Assembly: GCA_016802295.1 (NCBI GenBank) | Contig: JAESIW010000065.1 | Location: 620,001-684,000, forward strand | Reading direction: 5' to 3' | Source: Brachionus rotundiformis | Lineage: Eukaryota; Rotifera; Eurotatoria; Ploima; Brachionidae | Length of the DNA stretch: 64,000 nt | Part shown: positions 21,700 through 33,540 of the stretch, in pieces | How positions within the stretch are numbered: position 1 is the first letter of the stretch | Layout of the letters: every line of letters begins with the position of its first letter | The notes under the pieces: generated by a model | Seen by the model: the letters and a program-made list of their open reading frames with translations, nothing else | Databases searched by the model: none | Told to the model about the DNA's origin: nothing | Made by a program: the position numbers and the translations under genes

Positions 21700-23316
21700 C
21701 TAAATGAGTTCATTTGAAGATCTTGAATCCAATTCTTCTAAACTTCTTAATCGTGATCGTTTAGATTCTAAATTTATATCGTTTAAAGCTTTATTCATTG
21801 AAGCCTTAGCCATCGATTTAAAATCATAAAATTTCTCCGAAGAAAAAAGATTTTTTTTCTCTAAATCCATTAGATTACTCAAAATATCACCATTATTGGC
21901 AAAATTTTCCCAATCAACGTCATCACTTTTATTATTAGAAAAATCATCAAATTGTTGCTCAAAATCTTGATTCGTAAATCTCAGCACTTCATCATTTAAA
22001 TCTACATCTGAATTTAACTCTTCTACTACAATGACTATTTTCTCCAAATCATTAGATAATTTTGAATGCTCGTTTAAATTTTCTTCTAAACATTCAAGTA
22101 TTAAAAAATGTTTTTCCAATCTTTCCAAGCTCAAATCTTCCAGATGACTGACCAACAAAGGAATCTGGACTCTTGAATTAGGCTCTAGATTGGAAATTTC
22201 ATCTATATAATATCTATTTTCTTTTTCATCTGTAATCGCTTCTTTTTTGTCCTCATCTTTCAGTGCTTGTTGCATATTAGTAACAACAACAGCTACAATC
22301 AAATTGGTAAGGATAAACGCAAATAAAATAATAAGTATGATAACAAAAAACTTCCAAGTAATTTCCATATAGAAATCTGAAGAGTCGGTAATGGCATTGA
22401 ATAAATCGGTCAAACCCTCTCTTGTTGAGCAATAGAAGATAGTAAGCATTCCCGTTTCCAAATCTTTAAAGTACCAATTCACTTTGCCAGAGAAAAAATT
22501 GCACCCAAAAAGACTAAACATTATCATGCTAAGAAGCATTAATGCTACGATATTAACTACATCGTAGATTGACTTGAAAAATGTGTTTATTATAAGCTGC
22601 ATTTTGCTTAGGATGTGAAGAGAGCGTAAACTTCTTAGAGCCCTAAGCACTCTAAATATTCGGAATAAGCGACTAGCACTAAATGATTTAGAGTATTCAA
22701 GATCTGTAAGTAAAGATATTAGGCCGATAAATAGCAACAAAAAGTCAAAAATGTTCCACATGTTGTAAAAATATATTTTAAAATTGTAGGATATTTTTAG
22801 AATAAATTCAACCAAAAAGACAGCATTTGAAAAACTGTCCAAAAATTCAAGAACAGATTGATATTCTTTTTTTAGATAGTCGTCTGTTTGAACACCAAGC
22901 ATGATTGAATTGAGACAAATCACCGATGTGAGAAAAATCTGAAAAGGTAGACTGTAAATAAAATTCGAAAGTATTTGTTCTTTTTTTGGAATTTGGTATA
23001 ATAAAATGTCTTTAATATCATGTTCCTTGTTTGATTTTAAAGAGTCTGAATTTAAAAGATTGGAACCGAAGATTTTTGAGCATTGATTTTCATCATTAGT
23101 ATCTTCTAATTCATCATAGTGCAAAAAGTTAAAAATTTTTTTATAATGATAAGAAATATTTTGTCTGTGCTCAATACGTCCTAAGCTAGGGTTAAGATTA
23201 TCATTTGTTTGGTCATTAATCCATGATTGCTGTTTAATAAGATTTTTAGTTTCAATATCAGTTTCAATATCCTTTAGCTTTCTTCTGAATAGATTTGATT
23301 CATGTCTATTGCTCAT
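21700..23316 (-). CDS. CatSper-type single-domain voltage-gated cation channel subunit
   Basis: A single-exon ORF of 538 residues with one six-helix ion-transport domain at about residues 120-350. S1 is FQIFLTSVICLNSIMLGV, S2 near NAVFLVEFILKI, S3 near MWNIFDFLLLFIGLISLL. S4 is arginine-rich with Arg every third position (RLFRIFRVLRALRSLRSL). S5 is VVNIVALMLLSMIMFSLFG. A pore loop (TIFYCSTREGLTDLFNAI) is followed by S6, FFVIILIILFAFILTNLIVAVVV. Voltage-gated Na+ and Ca2+ channels have four such domains in one chain; a single-domain version with this sequence character fits the CatSper subunits 1-4 of the sperm flagellar Ca2+ channel. The pore lacks the usual Trp after the acidic residue (REGL instead of xDGW). 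The C-terminal tail is long, acidic and predicted to be partly helical. Which CatSper subunit it is I cannot say. Confidence 0.78.
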   Translation of the reverse strand: MSNRHESNLFRRKLKDIETDIETKNLIKQQSWINDQTNDNLNPSLGRIEHRQNISYHYKKIFNFLHYDELEDTNDENQCSKIFGSNLLNSDSLKSNKEHDIKDILLYQIPKKEQILSNFIYSLPFQIFLTSVICLNSIMLGVQTDDYLKKEYQSVLEFLDSFSNAVFLVEFILKISYNFKIYFYNMWNIFDFLLLFIGLISLLTDLEYSKSFSASRLFRIFRVLRALRSLRSLHILSKMQLIINTFFKSIYDVVNIVALMLLSMIMFSLFGCNFFSGKVNWYFKDLETGMLTIFYCSTREGLTDLFNAITDSSDFYMEITWKFFVIILIILFAFILTNLIVAVVVTNMQQALKDEDKKEAITDEKENRYYIDEISNLEPNSRVQIPLLVSHLEDLSLERLEKHFLILECLEENLNEHSKLSNDLEKIVIVVEELNSDVDLNDEVLRFTNQDFEQQFDDFSNNKSDDVDWENFANNGDILSNLMDLEKKNLFSSEKFYDFKSMAKASMNKALNDINLESKRSRLRSLEELDSRSSNELI

Positions 23317-24549
23317 TTTTTTTAAGATTGGTAGTAAAAAAATTTCCTATTTTCTAAAATTAAAGCGCTTTATTAAATAATTTTCAATTTTTTTTTTAAG
23401 TCATTAAAGCCAAACTTTATCATAAACATTTAGTTTATTAAAGAGTAAATTAGAAATTTTTTAACAAAGTATCAAATTTAATAATCATTTGGCAATTAAT
23501 TTAAGTTAAATATCTGTAATTTAAACTATAATTTAATACATCTATTAATTTTTTAAAATGGCTTTAAATTATTTGCTTTTTCGCTTCAAAGATAGCTTTT
23601 TTAGCAGTGAAAAATTAATTTAAATCAGCTTAAATAACCTTAATTTAAAACTGATTCCAAAAAGTAGTAGTAGAGCTTTTATTTTAGAATTTAAAAAATA
23701 ATCAAAATTACATAACTGTTATTATTTTCTACAATAAGAAATATTAGATTTCTAGATAAGTATTGAAAAAAATTGAATTGAATATAGCATTAATTATGTT
23801 TTCATTAATAAATTTAATTTCATTTAGAAAATATTAATCACATCATTTGTATAGATTTTAAAATAGTAAAGCGTAGTCAATATTCAAGTTTGCTCCTAGA
23901 GGAAATATGAATACTTATCTACAAATAATTAAAAAATTTCTTCTTCAAACAAGTTTACATCTCTTGTGTTTTTATCTTAAATTAATTAAAAAATTAATCC
24001 CAAGTGATGCGGTCAAAATAATTAAAATTATTTAACAAGTTCAGTTTCAAAATCTTAAAATTCTGATTTAGAATTCTACAACAATATAATATTCTAAAAG
24101 TTACATAACTAGAATGAATAAAACTTGAAAATTTAAACAAACATTCGTAATTTGTAATTTAAAAAAAATTTAAAAGGTTTAGCAAGAACTTATAGAAAAA
24201 CTATTTGTTTGTACTCTCGGTATTTATTTAATCATACCAAAATACTAATACCATTGGTAGAATGTCTTATAAACATGAAACCAAAGTCATCAGGAATCTG
24301 CAATAATTTGAATGATTTTTTTACTTTTATTTCCAAGTGGCTTATTATTTTGCAATTGAATATTATTTAATTTTTTTTTCAAATTCTTATTATTTAATCA
24401 CAATGAATAAACTAATAAAATTTGGTTATTTAAACTTAAAGACTTAGAGCCGTTTGAGTTTTAATTCAAAATTTAGAACTAAACAAAACACCTTTTAGGC
24501 GATTTAAGACGGTTGTTAGTTTTTAAGAGGGTCTCTTTTCGGAAAAACA
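23317..24549. other. Divergent intergenic region between the channel gene and a coiled-coil gene
   Basis: About 1.2 kb of AT-rich DNA between two genes transcribed away from each other. It is presumably a shared promoter region. No distinct motif or extra gene was recognised. Confidence 0.4.
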
Positions 24550-26305
24550 ATGTCCTCTTTAATAATGGAGTCTTCGAAAGCCAACTTTAATGACTTTGAG
24601 AAAAATTTAAATTATAATTTTTCCACTACGAGCATTAACAAAAATTTCGAAGATTCTTCAATGGAGAAAAAATTTTATCAATTTAGAAAACTTTTTCAGA
24701 GCTTAGAGGTAGCTAAGAAAAATTTTTCAATAAATTTACTTAAACAATTATTCCAAAGAGCATTGAAAGTAACCTTGGACAACTAAATGAAAGAAACTCA
24801 AGATTTAATGCCAAATTTTCCGAAATGAAGTAATTTAGGATGATTTTTTTTAAATCTTAATTATCTAATAGATCCGAAAGCTGCGATTTATCCCAGGAGA
24901 GGAACACATTTTGTTCACCCTCAATGAAAAGTGTTAAATTTAAAGACATTGACCGGCTTACGCCAATTTCTCAGTCAAATAATGAACATCTGTCCAAGGA
25001 AATCAATGAATTAAAGTCTAAAATTAACAATATTCGCGAATCTAATTCTAGCATTAAAAAAACCAAAAATCAACTAAAAAATCAAATCGAAAACTTACAA
25101 GACAACATATCAAAAACCTTAAAGGTAAATTGTTTAACATTAAATTGAATTTTTAAAAAAATTATAAACGCTTAGAAGTCCGGCACTATCACCAATTCTT
25201 TCGACAGAATTGATAGCCAATTTTTTGAAATAAACAAAATTTTAAGCGATTTAAACGAGTCTAAAGCTTTGCTTAAAAAGACTCGAATTAGGCAAAATGA
25301 CACAAGCAGTCCAACTCACAAGACTGATCAGCCAGTGTCGTTTACAATCAAGCTTGTGAGAAAGATAATTTTGTTTAAATAAAATTTTTATCATTATTTT
25401 GTAATAAGGATACAGAACCTGAGAAACTTGGAAACCCTGAGTTTGAAAAATTAATTTCCGAACTGGAACATGTTCGATGCGAAAACCTAAAACTTAAGTC
25501 TAAACTTTCTAATATAGAAATAAAAAACGAAAAGGACGAATTTCTAAAAAGAATGTCCTCGAGCAGTTTGTTCAATGATATTCCCAATCATGCTGAGACA
25601 GAGATTTTAAAAGAAAATTTAGACAATTTTAAAAAAGAAAACTCATTATTAAAATCAGAATTAGATCAGATTAAGAAATTTAATCAAAACGAACTGGCTA
25701 AAATTCGCAATGAATTTGATTTGCTTAAGGACTCGCATTTCAATGAAATAAAGCTAAAATCAAAAACAAATAGGGATCTTCAAACAGAAGTGTCCACTTT
25801 AAGATCGAAGCTAAAGCAAGAGGAGTCTATTAGAGAAGATATGAGAATTAACTTCGAGCAGGAAATGAATTCGGCCAAAGTGAGATTTGAGACAGAGTTG
25901 GATAAGCAAAACAGTCTGATGCAATCAAAATATGACGATTTGCTAAGAGAAATGGAAAACTTGAACAAACTTGTGGACCAATTGCGTAATGACAAATATG
26001 ATTTGATTAATATGATCAAAAAGGACAGAGCTAAGAAAAAGGGTTTTTATTCAGAGAAATGTACCACCACAACTACCAAGACGAGTCAGAATTTTAATAA
26101 AACATCACAAATGACAAATTCTTTAAGTGAATTTTGTGAATCTACCATGACAAGTTTAAATAATGGTGAGCCTAAAAGAGACCCGCTACATTCAAGTACT
26201 GTTATTTATGATACTGGTAAGCATAGTCGTAATCTTCCGGTCAGATATGTTACCTCATACAATTTTTCTCCTTCAAAAAAGACTTTTGAAGCAAACGCCA
26301 CTTGA
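24550..26305 (+). CDS. Coiled-coil protein, 519 aa, five exons, unknown family
   Basis: Exons 24550..24708, 24759..24829, 24872..25124, 25176..25355 and 25409..26305 join in one frame with GT-AG introns of 42-53 bases. The ATG at 24550 is the first of the open exon. The protein opens with a short Ser-rich head, forms coiled coil from about residue 35 (FRKLFQSLE, then SIESNLGQLNERN), has a Ser/Thr-rich break near 85-105, and then long heptad coiled coil rich in Lys, Glu, Leu and Asn to about residue 430 (KYDDLLREMENLNKLVDQLR). The last 90 residues are Thr/Ser-rich and disordered, with TTTTTKTSQNF and VTSYNFSP. The head-rod-tail shape recalls intermediate filament or ciliary rootlet-like proteins, but no diagnostic motif (such as the lamin or keratin rod ends) was found, so no name is given. 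Confidence 0.82.
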
Positions 26306-26688
26306 AAAATCTATTATTTAGATTTTTATCTTTATTTTTTTAATTCCATTTAGATTATTTTTTAAGAAAAGAAAGAAAAGAGTTTCTTTTTAATGCCTTT
26401 AACTAAAATAAATTCATTTGGCTATTTTTAATACAAGTCAAAGCAAAATATCTTTTTGTAAATAAAATTAGACAGATATTTGAAATAGAAAAATGTTTTT
26501 TTATTTTTTTATTTTTATCGAGCAAATATTTATACAATTTTAATAGAAATTGTTTTAAAAAAATCAAAATTTATCGCTTTGAATTAGAAAAATAAATTTT
26601 TAAAAAGTATATGTATTTAAATTTATTGTGAAACTTGAAAAAATAATTATGGATATAAAAAAAAAGAAACAAAATAATAAACAATTCC
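26306..26688. other. 3' flanks between convergent genes
   Basis: AT-rich sequence holding the 3' UTR of the plus-strand coiled-coil gene and that of the small minus-strand ORF. No other feature is seen. Confidence 0.35.
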
Positions 26689-27021
26689 TTATTTTTTGTT
26701 CCAATCATAAGCCGATCTGACCAGTGTATTTCCATTAATAACTGTGAATTTTCCCTTAATAACCGTATTAAATTGACCTGATTTAAATTTGTCGTTCGAA
26801 CATGTTGAAGTATATGAAAATTCGTCAAAATTTTGACATTTAAAGTTCGGATCACCCCATGAGTTGAACACTTCTTCAGCTGACACTAAAGTCAATTTCG
26901 AGATCGATCTTTTAAATAGGCTTTGATTAGTCATTTTCAAATCACAAGATAGTTTTCTAAGGAAAATAGATAAAAGTGTATTAGAACGTTCATAAAAGAC
27001 TACTTTATTATAAAATATCAT
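26689..27021 (-). CDS. Small hypothetical ORF (82-110 aa), start uncertain
   Basis: An open frame of 110 codons. An internal ATG at 26934 (MTNQSLFKRSIS) would give 82 residues. A good acceptor-like sequence (TTTTCCTTAG) ends at about 26957 on the minus strand, so this may instead be the last exon of a spliced gene. Composition is protein-like (LVSAEEVFNSWGDPNFKC, two Cys, FTVINGNTLVRSAYDW) and not simple sequence. The ORF just upstream (27077..27625) ends at a real stop with no donor nearby, so the two are probably not one transcript. I do not recognise the family. Confidence 0.35.
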   Translation of the reverse strand: MIFYNKVVFYERSNTLLSIFLRKLSCDLKMTNQSLFKRSISKLTLVSAEEVFNSWGDPNFKCQNFDEFSYTSTCSNDKFKSGQFNTVIKGKFTVINGNTLVRSAYDWNKK

Positions 27022-27076
27022 TTTATTAAGAAACTAAATAATATAAATCTCTAAAATCTCAAAATATTAAAGGCTC

Positions 27077-28443
27077 TTAAAATTTATTTGCGCTTATTTT
27101 TTTTTGTATTTTTGAGTTATCTGAATCGCTTAAGTAATCATCGTCGTTCTTTTGTTTTATTTGTTTTGGCAAGCTTTTTCGAGTGAGATAAGTTTTTTCC
27201 GGAACTGGTGGAGGAACCTGGGGCGGAGGCGGTGGTGGCGGCGGAGGTGTCGAAACCGAGCAAGAATCGCTCAAAATCGATGCATTATACTCAGACTCAA
27301 CGCCGCTATTGTACACACCAGCTTCACTTCTACAAAAACTGGATGCTCGACTAACTGATCCAAAGCCATTGTAGTTAGGTCCATAGCTAGAGGATTCTTC
27401 GTAGTAAGAATTATTGTTTTGGTGTGTGTCGCTTCTACCCATGGTTTTGCTGTAAACATAGTTCTTGAGTTTGGCTGGCAAATCTGTTAGCGTGTCTTTT
27501 AACTCGGAAAAGCGTAGAGAACCAATGTTTCCGACAAGCGTAAACTTACGCTTTCCCAAAACACTGTTTCTAAATTGTTCTATATCGGCTGATCTACTAT
27601 TATTAAGTTTGGTTATTGAGTTTTCCTAATTAGAACTTTTGGAAAGAAATTGGAACTTTTCTAAGAGAATCAAGCTGACTAGTCATCAACTGTTTCACAT
27701 AGGGATGCATTTTATATCTATTAACTAATCTTGTGAACCAATTTGATTGCAAAAAATTGATGTTTAATTAAAACAAACTTGGTACAAACAATCAGAAAAT
27801 GGTCTAAATACATTTTATAGCTTTTATCATTTGATCAACTATTATACATTATATGTTACACCTGCATTTACAGAAACTTTTTTAGCCTATCGATTAGTTC
27901 TCCATATTTTTTTCTGTATTATTACTAATAAAAATTAATTAATATATTTCCATTCTAAAAATTTAATTTTTATTCTATATTTTTTAATTAATTAAATTTT
28001 AAAACAAGTATCATTATTTTAGTCAATGTCACCAATGTATGTATTTTGCAATTAAATTGTCCACAGACTTTATTCATATGGGAAAATTTTCAGATCAGTC
28101 AAGTAAATATTTTTTAAAGATGTTTTATAAGAGAGTAAAAGAAAAGGTTCTTACTTATTATGACAGGAATAGCAAGCGGCAGCATTTATTATAAGGGCGA
28201 TGAGCGCGATTGAGATGCCCAGTCCGACAAACACAGCTTAAAGAGAAAAAATTAGTTTTTTTGTCCTTTTTCAAACAAGTCAAAAATAACAAAAAATCAT
28301 ACACAAACACACAACATAAAACTCTAATAGATAAATTTTGAAAAATTTCGGAAACAATGCCAACAAGAAAACTTTAAATTGTAAAATTAAGCAAACCAAA
28401 GTTTATTGGCATTTTTATAATCTAAATTCTTACTTGATGGCAT
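27077..28443 (-). CDS. Proline-rich single-pass membrane protein (partial model)
   Basis: Three minus-strand exons are visible. The first, 28443..28434, is ATG plus seven bases and ends at a GTAAGA donor. The second, 28236..28155, continues as MPST followed by the membrane helix VFVGLGISIALIALIINAAA and CYSCHNK. The last, 27625..27077, begins ENSITKLNNS, contains GKRKFTLVGNIGSLRFSEL, a Tyr/Ser/Asn/Gly-rich part and a polyproline run (nine Pro, then QVPPPVPEKTY), and ends at a true stop. Exon two ends in phase 2 and the last exon begins in phase 0, so a small exon between 27626 and 28154 is missing from my model. The protein would have a very short outside end, one helix with Cys just inside, and a cytoplasmic tail whose PPPVPEK could bind SH3 or EVH1 domains. 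I do not recognise the family. Confidence 0.55.
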
Positions 28444-28674
28444 TTTGCTTAATTTTATCTATTAAAATTTTAATGTTGGTACTTGTTCCGATTTAAATGC
28501 ACAATTTTCAACTGTTTAAAACAAAAAACAAAAAAATCTAATCCCCGTTTGTCACTGGACATACTCAACACACACTCTTTCAAATCATAATTCCAAAAAT
28601 TTTTCTATTTTTTTTTATTATACAAAATAAATATTCTAAAAAATTGTTTTAAATAATTATCTTCTGTCAAATGG

Positions 28675-31600
28675 TTAAATGTAGCTAACATTGTCAGCAA
28701 ATCGCACATTTTTGGACTCATTCGACGAAGCGCACTCATCATCGTTTAGGATACGATGGTTATTTATGTAATTGTATTCGTCAGTGGAATACTCTTCATC
28801 GTGAAAATTTTGTAGCATTTTTATTTCACTGTGGGCTTCGGGACTCAACTTTTTGCGGTTCATCTCTAGAAGCTCTTTTTCTTGGTCAAGCATTTTTTTG
28901 AATTTTTCAGCTTTTGTCAAACCAAAGTTTTCAATAGTGTTACAACTAGAATTTTCTTTGGTGGGCTTTTTTTCAGGCAAGTTGGAATTTGTAGACATGT
29001 ACGATGAGCCGAAACTGTCACCATCTGACTCAACATTTGAATAGATCATATTCGGGTCCTTTTGAGTCTTGTTGCCTGAATTCATTTCATAGCATCGCAT
29101 GAAACTTTCATCTAGTTTGCCTGAGCTACATGACTCATTGCCATCCAGAATGGTGTTCAAAGTTGACGATTGTTTTAAACAGCTTTCTTTGTCACCACTC
29201 TTGACCAAATTTACTTTAAGAAAATTTTCTATAAAGTCTTTTGAATTAATTAGACTTCCGTGAATTGATTTGAAATTAGGAATCGAGTCCAAATTCATGT
29301 ACAAATTGTTCTGGAATGATTTTAGAAATTCATCAGTATTGTTGGCGTTTGAGTAGGACGCGTTCAAAGCTGACTGATATGCTTCATAAATAAGCTTTGG
29401 TAAATGCTTGGCTGGTTCTAAAAACGAAGAAGAAGAATTTGGAGTGAACTTGAACGCGTCTTCATCAGACTGATTTAAAGAAATTAATGCAGATTCTTTA
29501 CTCTCTTCTAAAGAGTCATTTTTCATGGCAGAACGTATCGATGAGCTCTTTGAAGATATACGCACAATCATACGATTTTTAATGGGATGATTTTTTAAAT
29601 CCGAGTTAAACTCGTGAACAATTGGGGATTCCATTTTGTCTTCAAGCTTGCTTGCCATTGCTTTGGCAGCTTGTAGTTGAAAATTGAGACAGTTTTTAAA
29701 TGCTACATAATCATTGACAGTAACAGAAGCTGATGATTTAGAATTTTGAGTTTGATTGAGTTTAGAGGCACCCCAATCAGCCATAGAAGCATAGCAGTCC
29801 AGTTCAATGCTCAAAATTTGGGACTCTACATCGGACATGTCTTGATTTCGATACTTGTAATCCTTTCTCTCGGCTGATATTGTTCCCTTGTCCATGTCAG
29901 CCTGTGTGGCTATGGTTGATACTGAATAAATTGGCTTTTTGACCGATGGTATCCGATTTATCTCCATCAAAGAAGTGTTGAACAAATCATCAATTGTAGC
30001 TTTTGGCGCGTCATGGTAATTTAAATCAAGAATTGGTTGATGGTTCGAATGGTTCATGTTTAAACGACTGTCCATTCCGTTCACAAGGCCTGATACAGAT
30101 GTAAAATTTTCACTAGTATTTGCTTTGTTGTCAATGGTCTTTTCTGGTAAAAAGTTTTGGTCCATTTGATGATTGAATTGGTAGTCTTGGTCATCGCTTG
30201 TTCGTGCGTCTGAGCATGAGTCGATTATTGTTGCTGTGTCGCTGTTGCCACCAGATGAGCTCTTGAGCTTTGACTTACGTTTTTCGAGATCACCCTGATT
30301 TCTGCCTGAATTGTCCGAGTGTACACTCAAGTCCAAATAATTCTGGAGCAAACGATTGTTCATGGACATTGAAAAGTTATTTGAGTTGCTCGAAGAGGAC
30401 ACTTTCCTAAAATAAAATTTAAAAGTTTGTCCATAAATGAATACAAACAAATTACTTTGTTTTCAAAATAATATAAAGTATTCCATTTGCCAAAAGAATA
30501 AAGCCAAAACTAGAGGCAATTAGAATCATGAGAATTATTTTATTAGATAAAAAGTCAGGCAATTGTAAAAATGTGAAAGTGCTCTGTTTTGTGGTTTTAA
30601 CAGCTAAAATTTTTAAGACAAAAATCAAAAACTGAAATTAAACTTTCTTAATTTTTTACTTTTAAAAAATGGTGTAACTGGTAGAATTGGTTCATCATTA
30701 TATCTTTGCACTTCATATGCGTCTGTGATTTGTTTATTAGCCGTAACTGGTGCTTTAAAACCAGGTGAACCAAAACTTCCAAGGTCATAATTTTTTAACT
30801 CATTGATCTTACTCAAGCTTTTTAAATCGTTCATTTGTAAACATGTCTGATTCTTGGGAATAAGATACAACTTCCATATCAATTTTTTACGATTAGTCAC
30901 TTTTTTTGTCACAAAAGTGCAGCTAAATGAATTTTTCAGCAGCTTAAAATCATTCAAAAAACCACGACTTTGTGATTTAACAATATCTTTCTTTTGCACA
31001 AGGGTCATATGACTTGTTGTGTTTGTTTCGTATTCTTCTTCGTCATCAGAGCTTTTTGACAAGCTGATGTCCCATTTGATAGGCAGATCTAGGGAATTGT
31101 AGCAGTTCATCTTATCCTTTGTAATAAACAATGGTTGTAATTGAACATAAAAAACAAGCCCTATTTTCCGCATTAGTTTTGTCTCCAATAAATCATCTAT
31201 GCATTTGAGCAAAGTCTTATTAAACTGGGTCTCAAAACAGCTTAGTTTGTCTGAATTGCTGTAAAAAACAGTTAATTTTGTTAAATTTTTGTCACAATTT
31301 TTCATCGTATTGTGCGCTTGGAGCGTCTCATTAGAGCTCAGGGTCTCATTATCACCGTTATCATACAACAAACGATTAAATGAAACTTTTGGAAAACTAG
31401 TGGTCGTAAACAATTTTCGAGTTATTTTGGAAATTTTAAAAGATTTTTTGGTAGGTGTGGTGCCAAACTCTTTGGAGTCTTCGTACTTGAACTGAAATGG
31501 ATAGAGCCATTCAGGCGGCGCTTGGTGCTCCGGGGTCTGGAATGGAATCTCGGTTGAGTCGGCTTGTCTTGATGTACGGATAAGCGGAAGAAGGCGCTTG

Positions 31601-33540
31601 ATGAACACATGAGCTCGTTCAGTCGCATTTAAAGAAGCTAACTCTAAGGGTTATTAAGTTTTAACTTATTTGGGAAAACCCAATTAAACACTCACTCACA
31701 TGCACACACACTCTTTAGAAATTTAAAATTAAGAAATTATAAGTTAAATAGTTACCTTTTGAGTTGGAATTTTGTCTTGAGTTATTCACGTCTTGACGCT
31801 GAGCGTTTGCGTTCAAAATCGATGACGAAACTTGGCGATTTTTGTTTAGTCTATTTACTTTTAATGGTTTTTCATTGATCAAATTTGCCAAAGTTTCTGA
31901 TATATTAGAGTTATTAAATTTGAATGGTGGTTCTTTTTTGGTCAATATTTTCTCTCCAATCTCGAGCTCTTTTTCCAACGATTCCAGTTCTTTGACAAAT
32001 TCTTCCTCCACTGACTCATCTTTGTCTTCAAAACTCTTGCTTTTTTCTTGGTCTGATTTGTGGATTTTTTTTTCCGCTTTTTCAGAATTTTTTTCTAATT
32101 CTTGATCTCCAACTAATGTTTTTTTTTTCAATAATGATAAAATGTCTATTAAAGGATTTTGAAATTTTTTATTTTTTTTCTTATCATCTATTTTTTCAAG
32201 TTTTTTCAAAAGCTCATCTTTAGACTTGAAAAAGTTATCTATTTCAGCCTCAAGCTCTTCATGAGAGCTCGATTCAGTTTTATTTTCTTTGGTTGGCATC
32301 TCAGAATTTTTAATGTTAATCTTTTTAATGATGCCAAAATTATTTGTCATGTTCAAAAATTTCTTGTTATTCTTTTCCAAAAACTGATGTGTTTTATCAC
32401 TGAGTTTACCACTTTTGTTCTGGTAGGTCAGTGTTTTGTTGATTCGCCTTAGTTTCTCATGAATTTGTTGTAGTTTTTTTATAACTTCTATATTTTCGAT
32501 GCCAAAAAATGTTTCCTTTTCTGGCTTGGGAACACTTTTGCACATTATTTCAATTAAATGATTTTCTCTCGGCGGACTGGCTGTAAATTAAATTCTCCAA
32601 ATTAAGATCTTGAAAATAAGTTTCATTATTTGTCTTACCTAAAACTTCGAGCCAGAAACCCGAATCATAAAAGTTGTCATTTTCTCCTGTGTAAAAATTA
32701 AGCTTTAGTTTTTTTGAACCAGAACCAAAAATAGATCCTGCTTCTCTCACATATCCACACTTGCGTTCTGTAGACTTGTCGTTCTCGTTAATTTCCAAAT
32801 AAGTGCCTCCACATTTTTGATTTTCATGATTGTTCGGCAACTTTGAATAAAATATTAGCAAAATATTTCAAAAATTTACTTTTTTACCTTCATATCAAGT
32901 CTTCTCAATAAAACTTGACCATTTTCGTAATTAGTAGTTAAGGTACATTCACAATCGGCACCGGCAGTGAGTTTGCCAGGAAAATTTGGAGTAACTATGT
33001 ACGCATGAGACAACTCTGATCGGCTATATTCACATATGTCTTTGGTCGGAAGATCTTACCAAATGGTTTTTATTGAAAAAGGAAAATAAGAAGAATTTAT
33101 TTTCAATTACTTGGTAGACATTGGTAATTAATTTGAAGATAGTTATAGTTGGTACAGGCTTGTCCGACCAAGAGAGACTCATTCATGACTTTTGATTTTG
33201 AAATGGTAATAATGCAAGTATTTTTACCAGTACATTCGTTGTCAACTGAATAGTCTTTGTCAAAATTACAGTCCAAAGCGTCAACAACACAAGTGTCCAG
33301 ATTAGCGGTGGTTTTGAATTCATATGCCGGATTGTATCCATATATTGTACGAATAATCTTTAATCTCTCTAAGGATGGACATTGCATTTTGATTTGAGTG
33401 CTATCTGTAATTAAGCAAAGAGACTGAACGTAGATGGTTGAGTCAACATCTACAAAAGTGGAATAACGTTCGGTCTCCAAAGCATTGTTAAGTCGAAAGG
33501 CTACACAAAACAGGAAAGTAATTATGTTCAGTTGGCCCAT
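28675..33540 (-). CDS. SUEL-type lectin plus CUB transmembrane protein, 1495 aa, seven exons
   Basis: Exons 33540..33111, 33054..32888, 32840..32639, 32580..31756, 31643..30660, 30603..30456 and 30406..28675 join in frame to 1496 codons including the stop. Order: signal peptide (MGQLNIITFLFCVAF); SUEL/rhamnose-binding lectin domain at about residues 40-140, with IIRTIYGYNP, CTGKNTCIITISKS and LQINYQC; CUB domain at about 150-260, with YIVTPNFPGKLTAGADCECT and the paired Cys of EYLEI-like strands (CGGTYLEI, KKLKLNF); a charged, Lys/Glu/Ser-rich helical stalk of about 275 residues; a second extracellular region of about 330 residues with scattered Cys; one membrane helix (IILMILIASSFGFILLANG); and a tail of about 590 residues rich in Ser, Asn and Asp. 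Lectin and CUB domains bind sugars or proteins outside the cell, so a receptor or adhesion role is likely. EVA-1 and latrophilin share the lectin domain but not this layout. Confidence 0.83.

Noticed and set aside
24708..24786. Reading straight through to the stop at 24786 as the end of a 78-codon gene
   Set aside because: A GT-AG intron at 24709..24758 restores a longer coiled-coil frame that joins all following exons in phase, so the short ORF is intron read-through.
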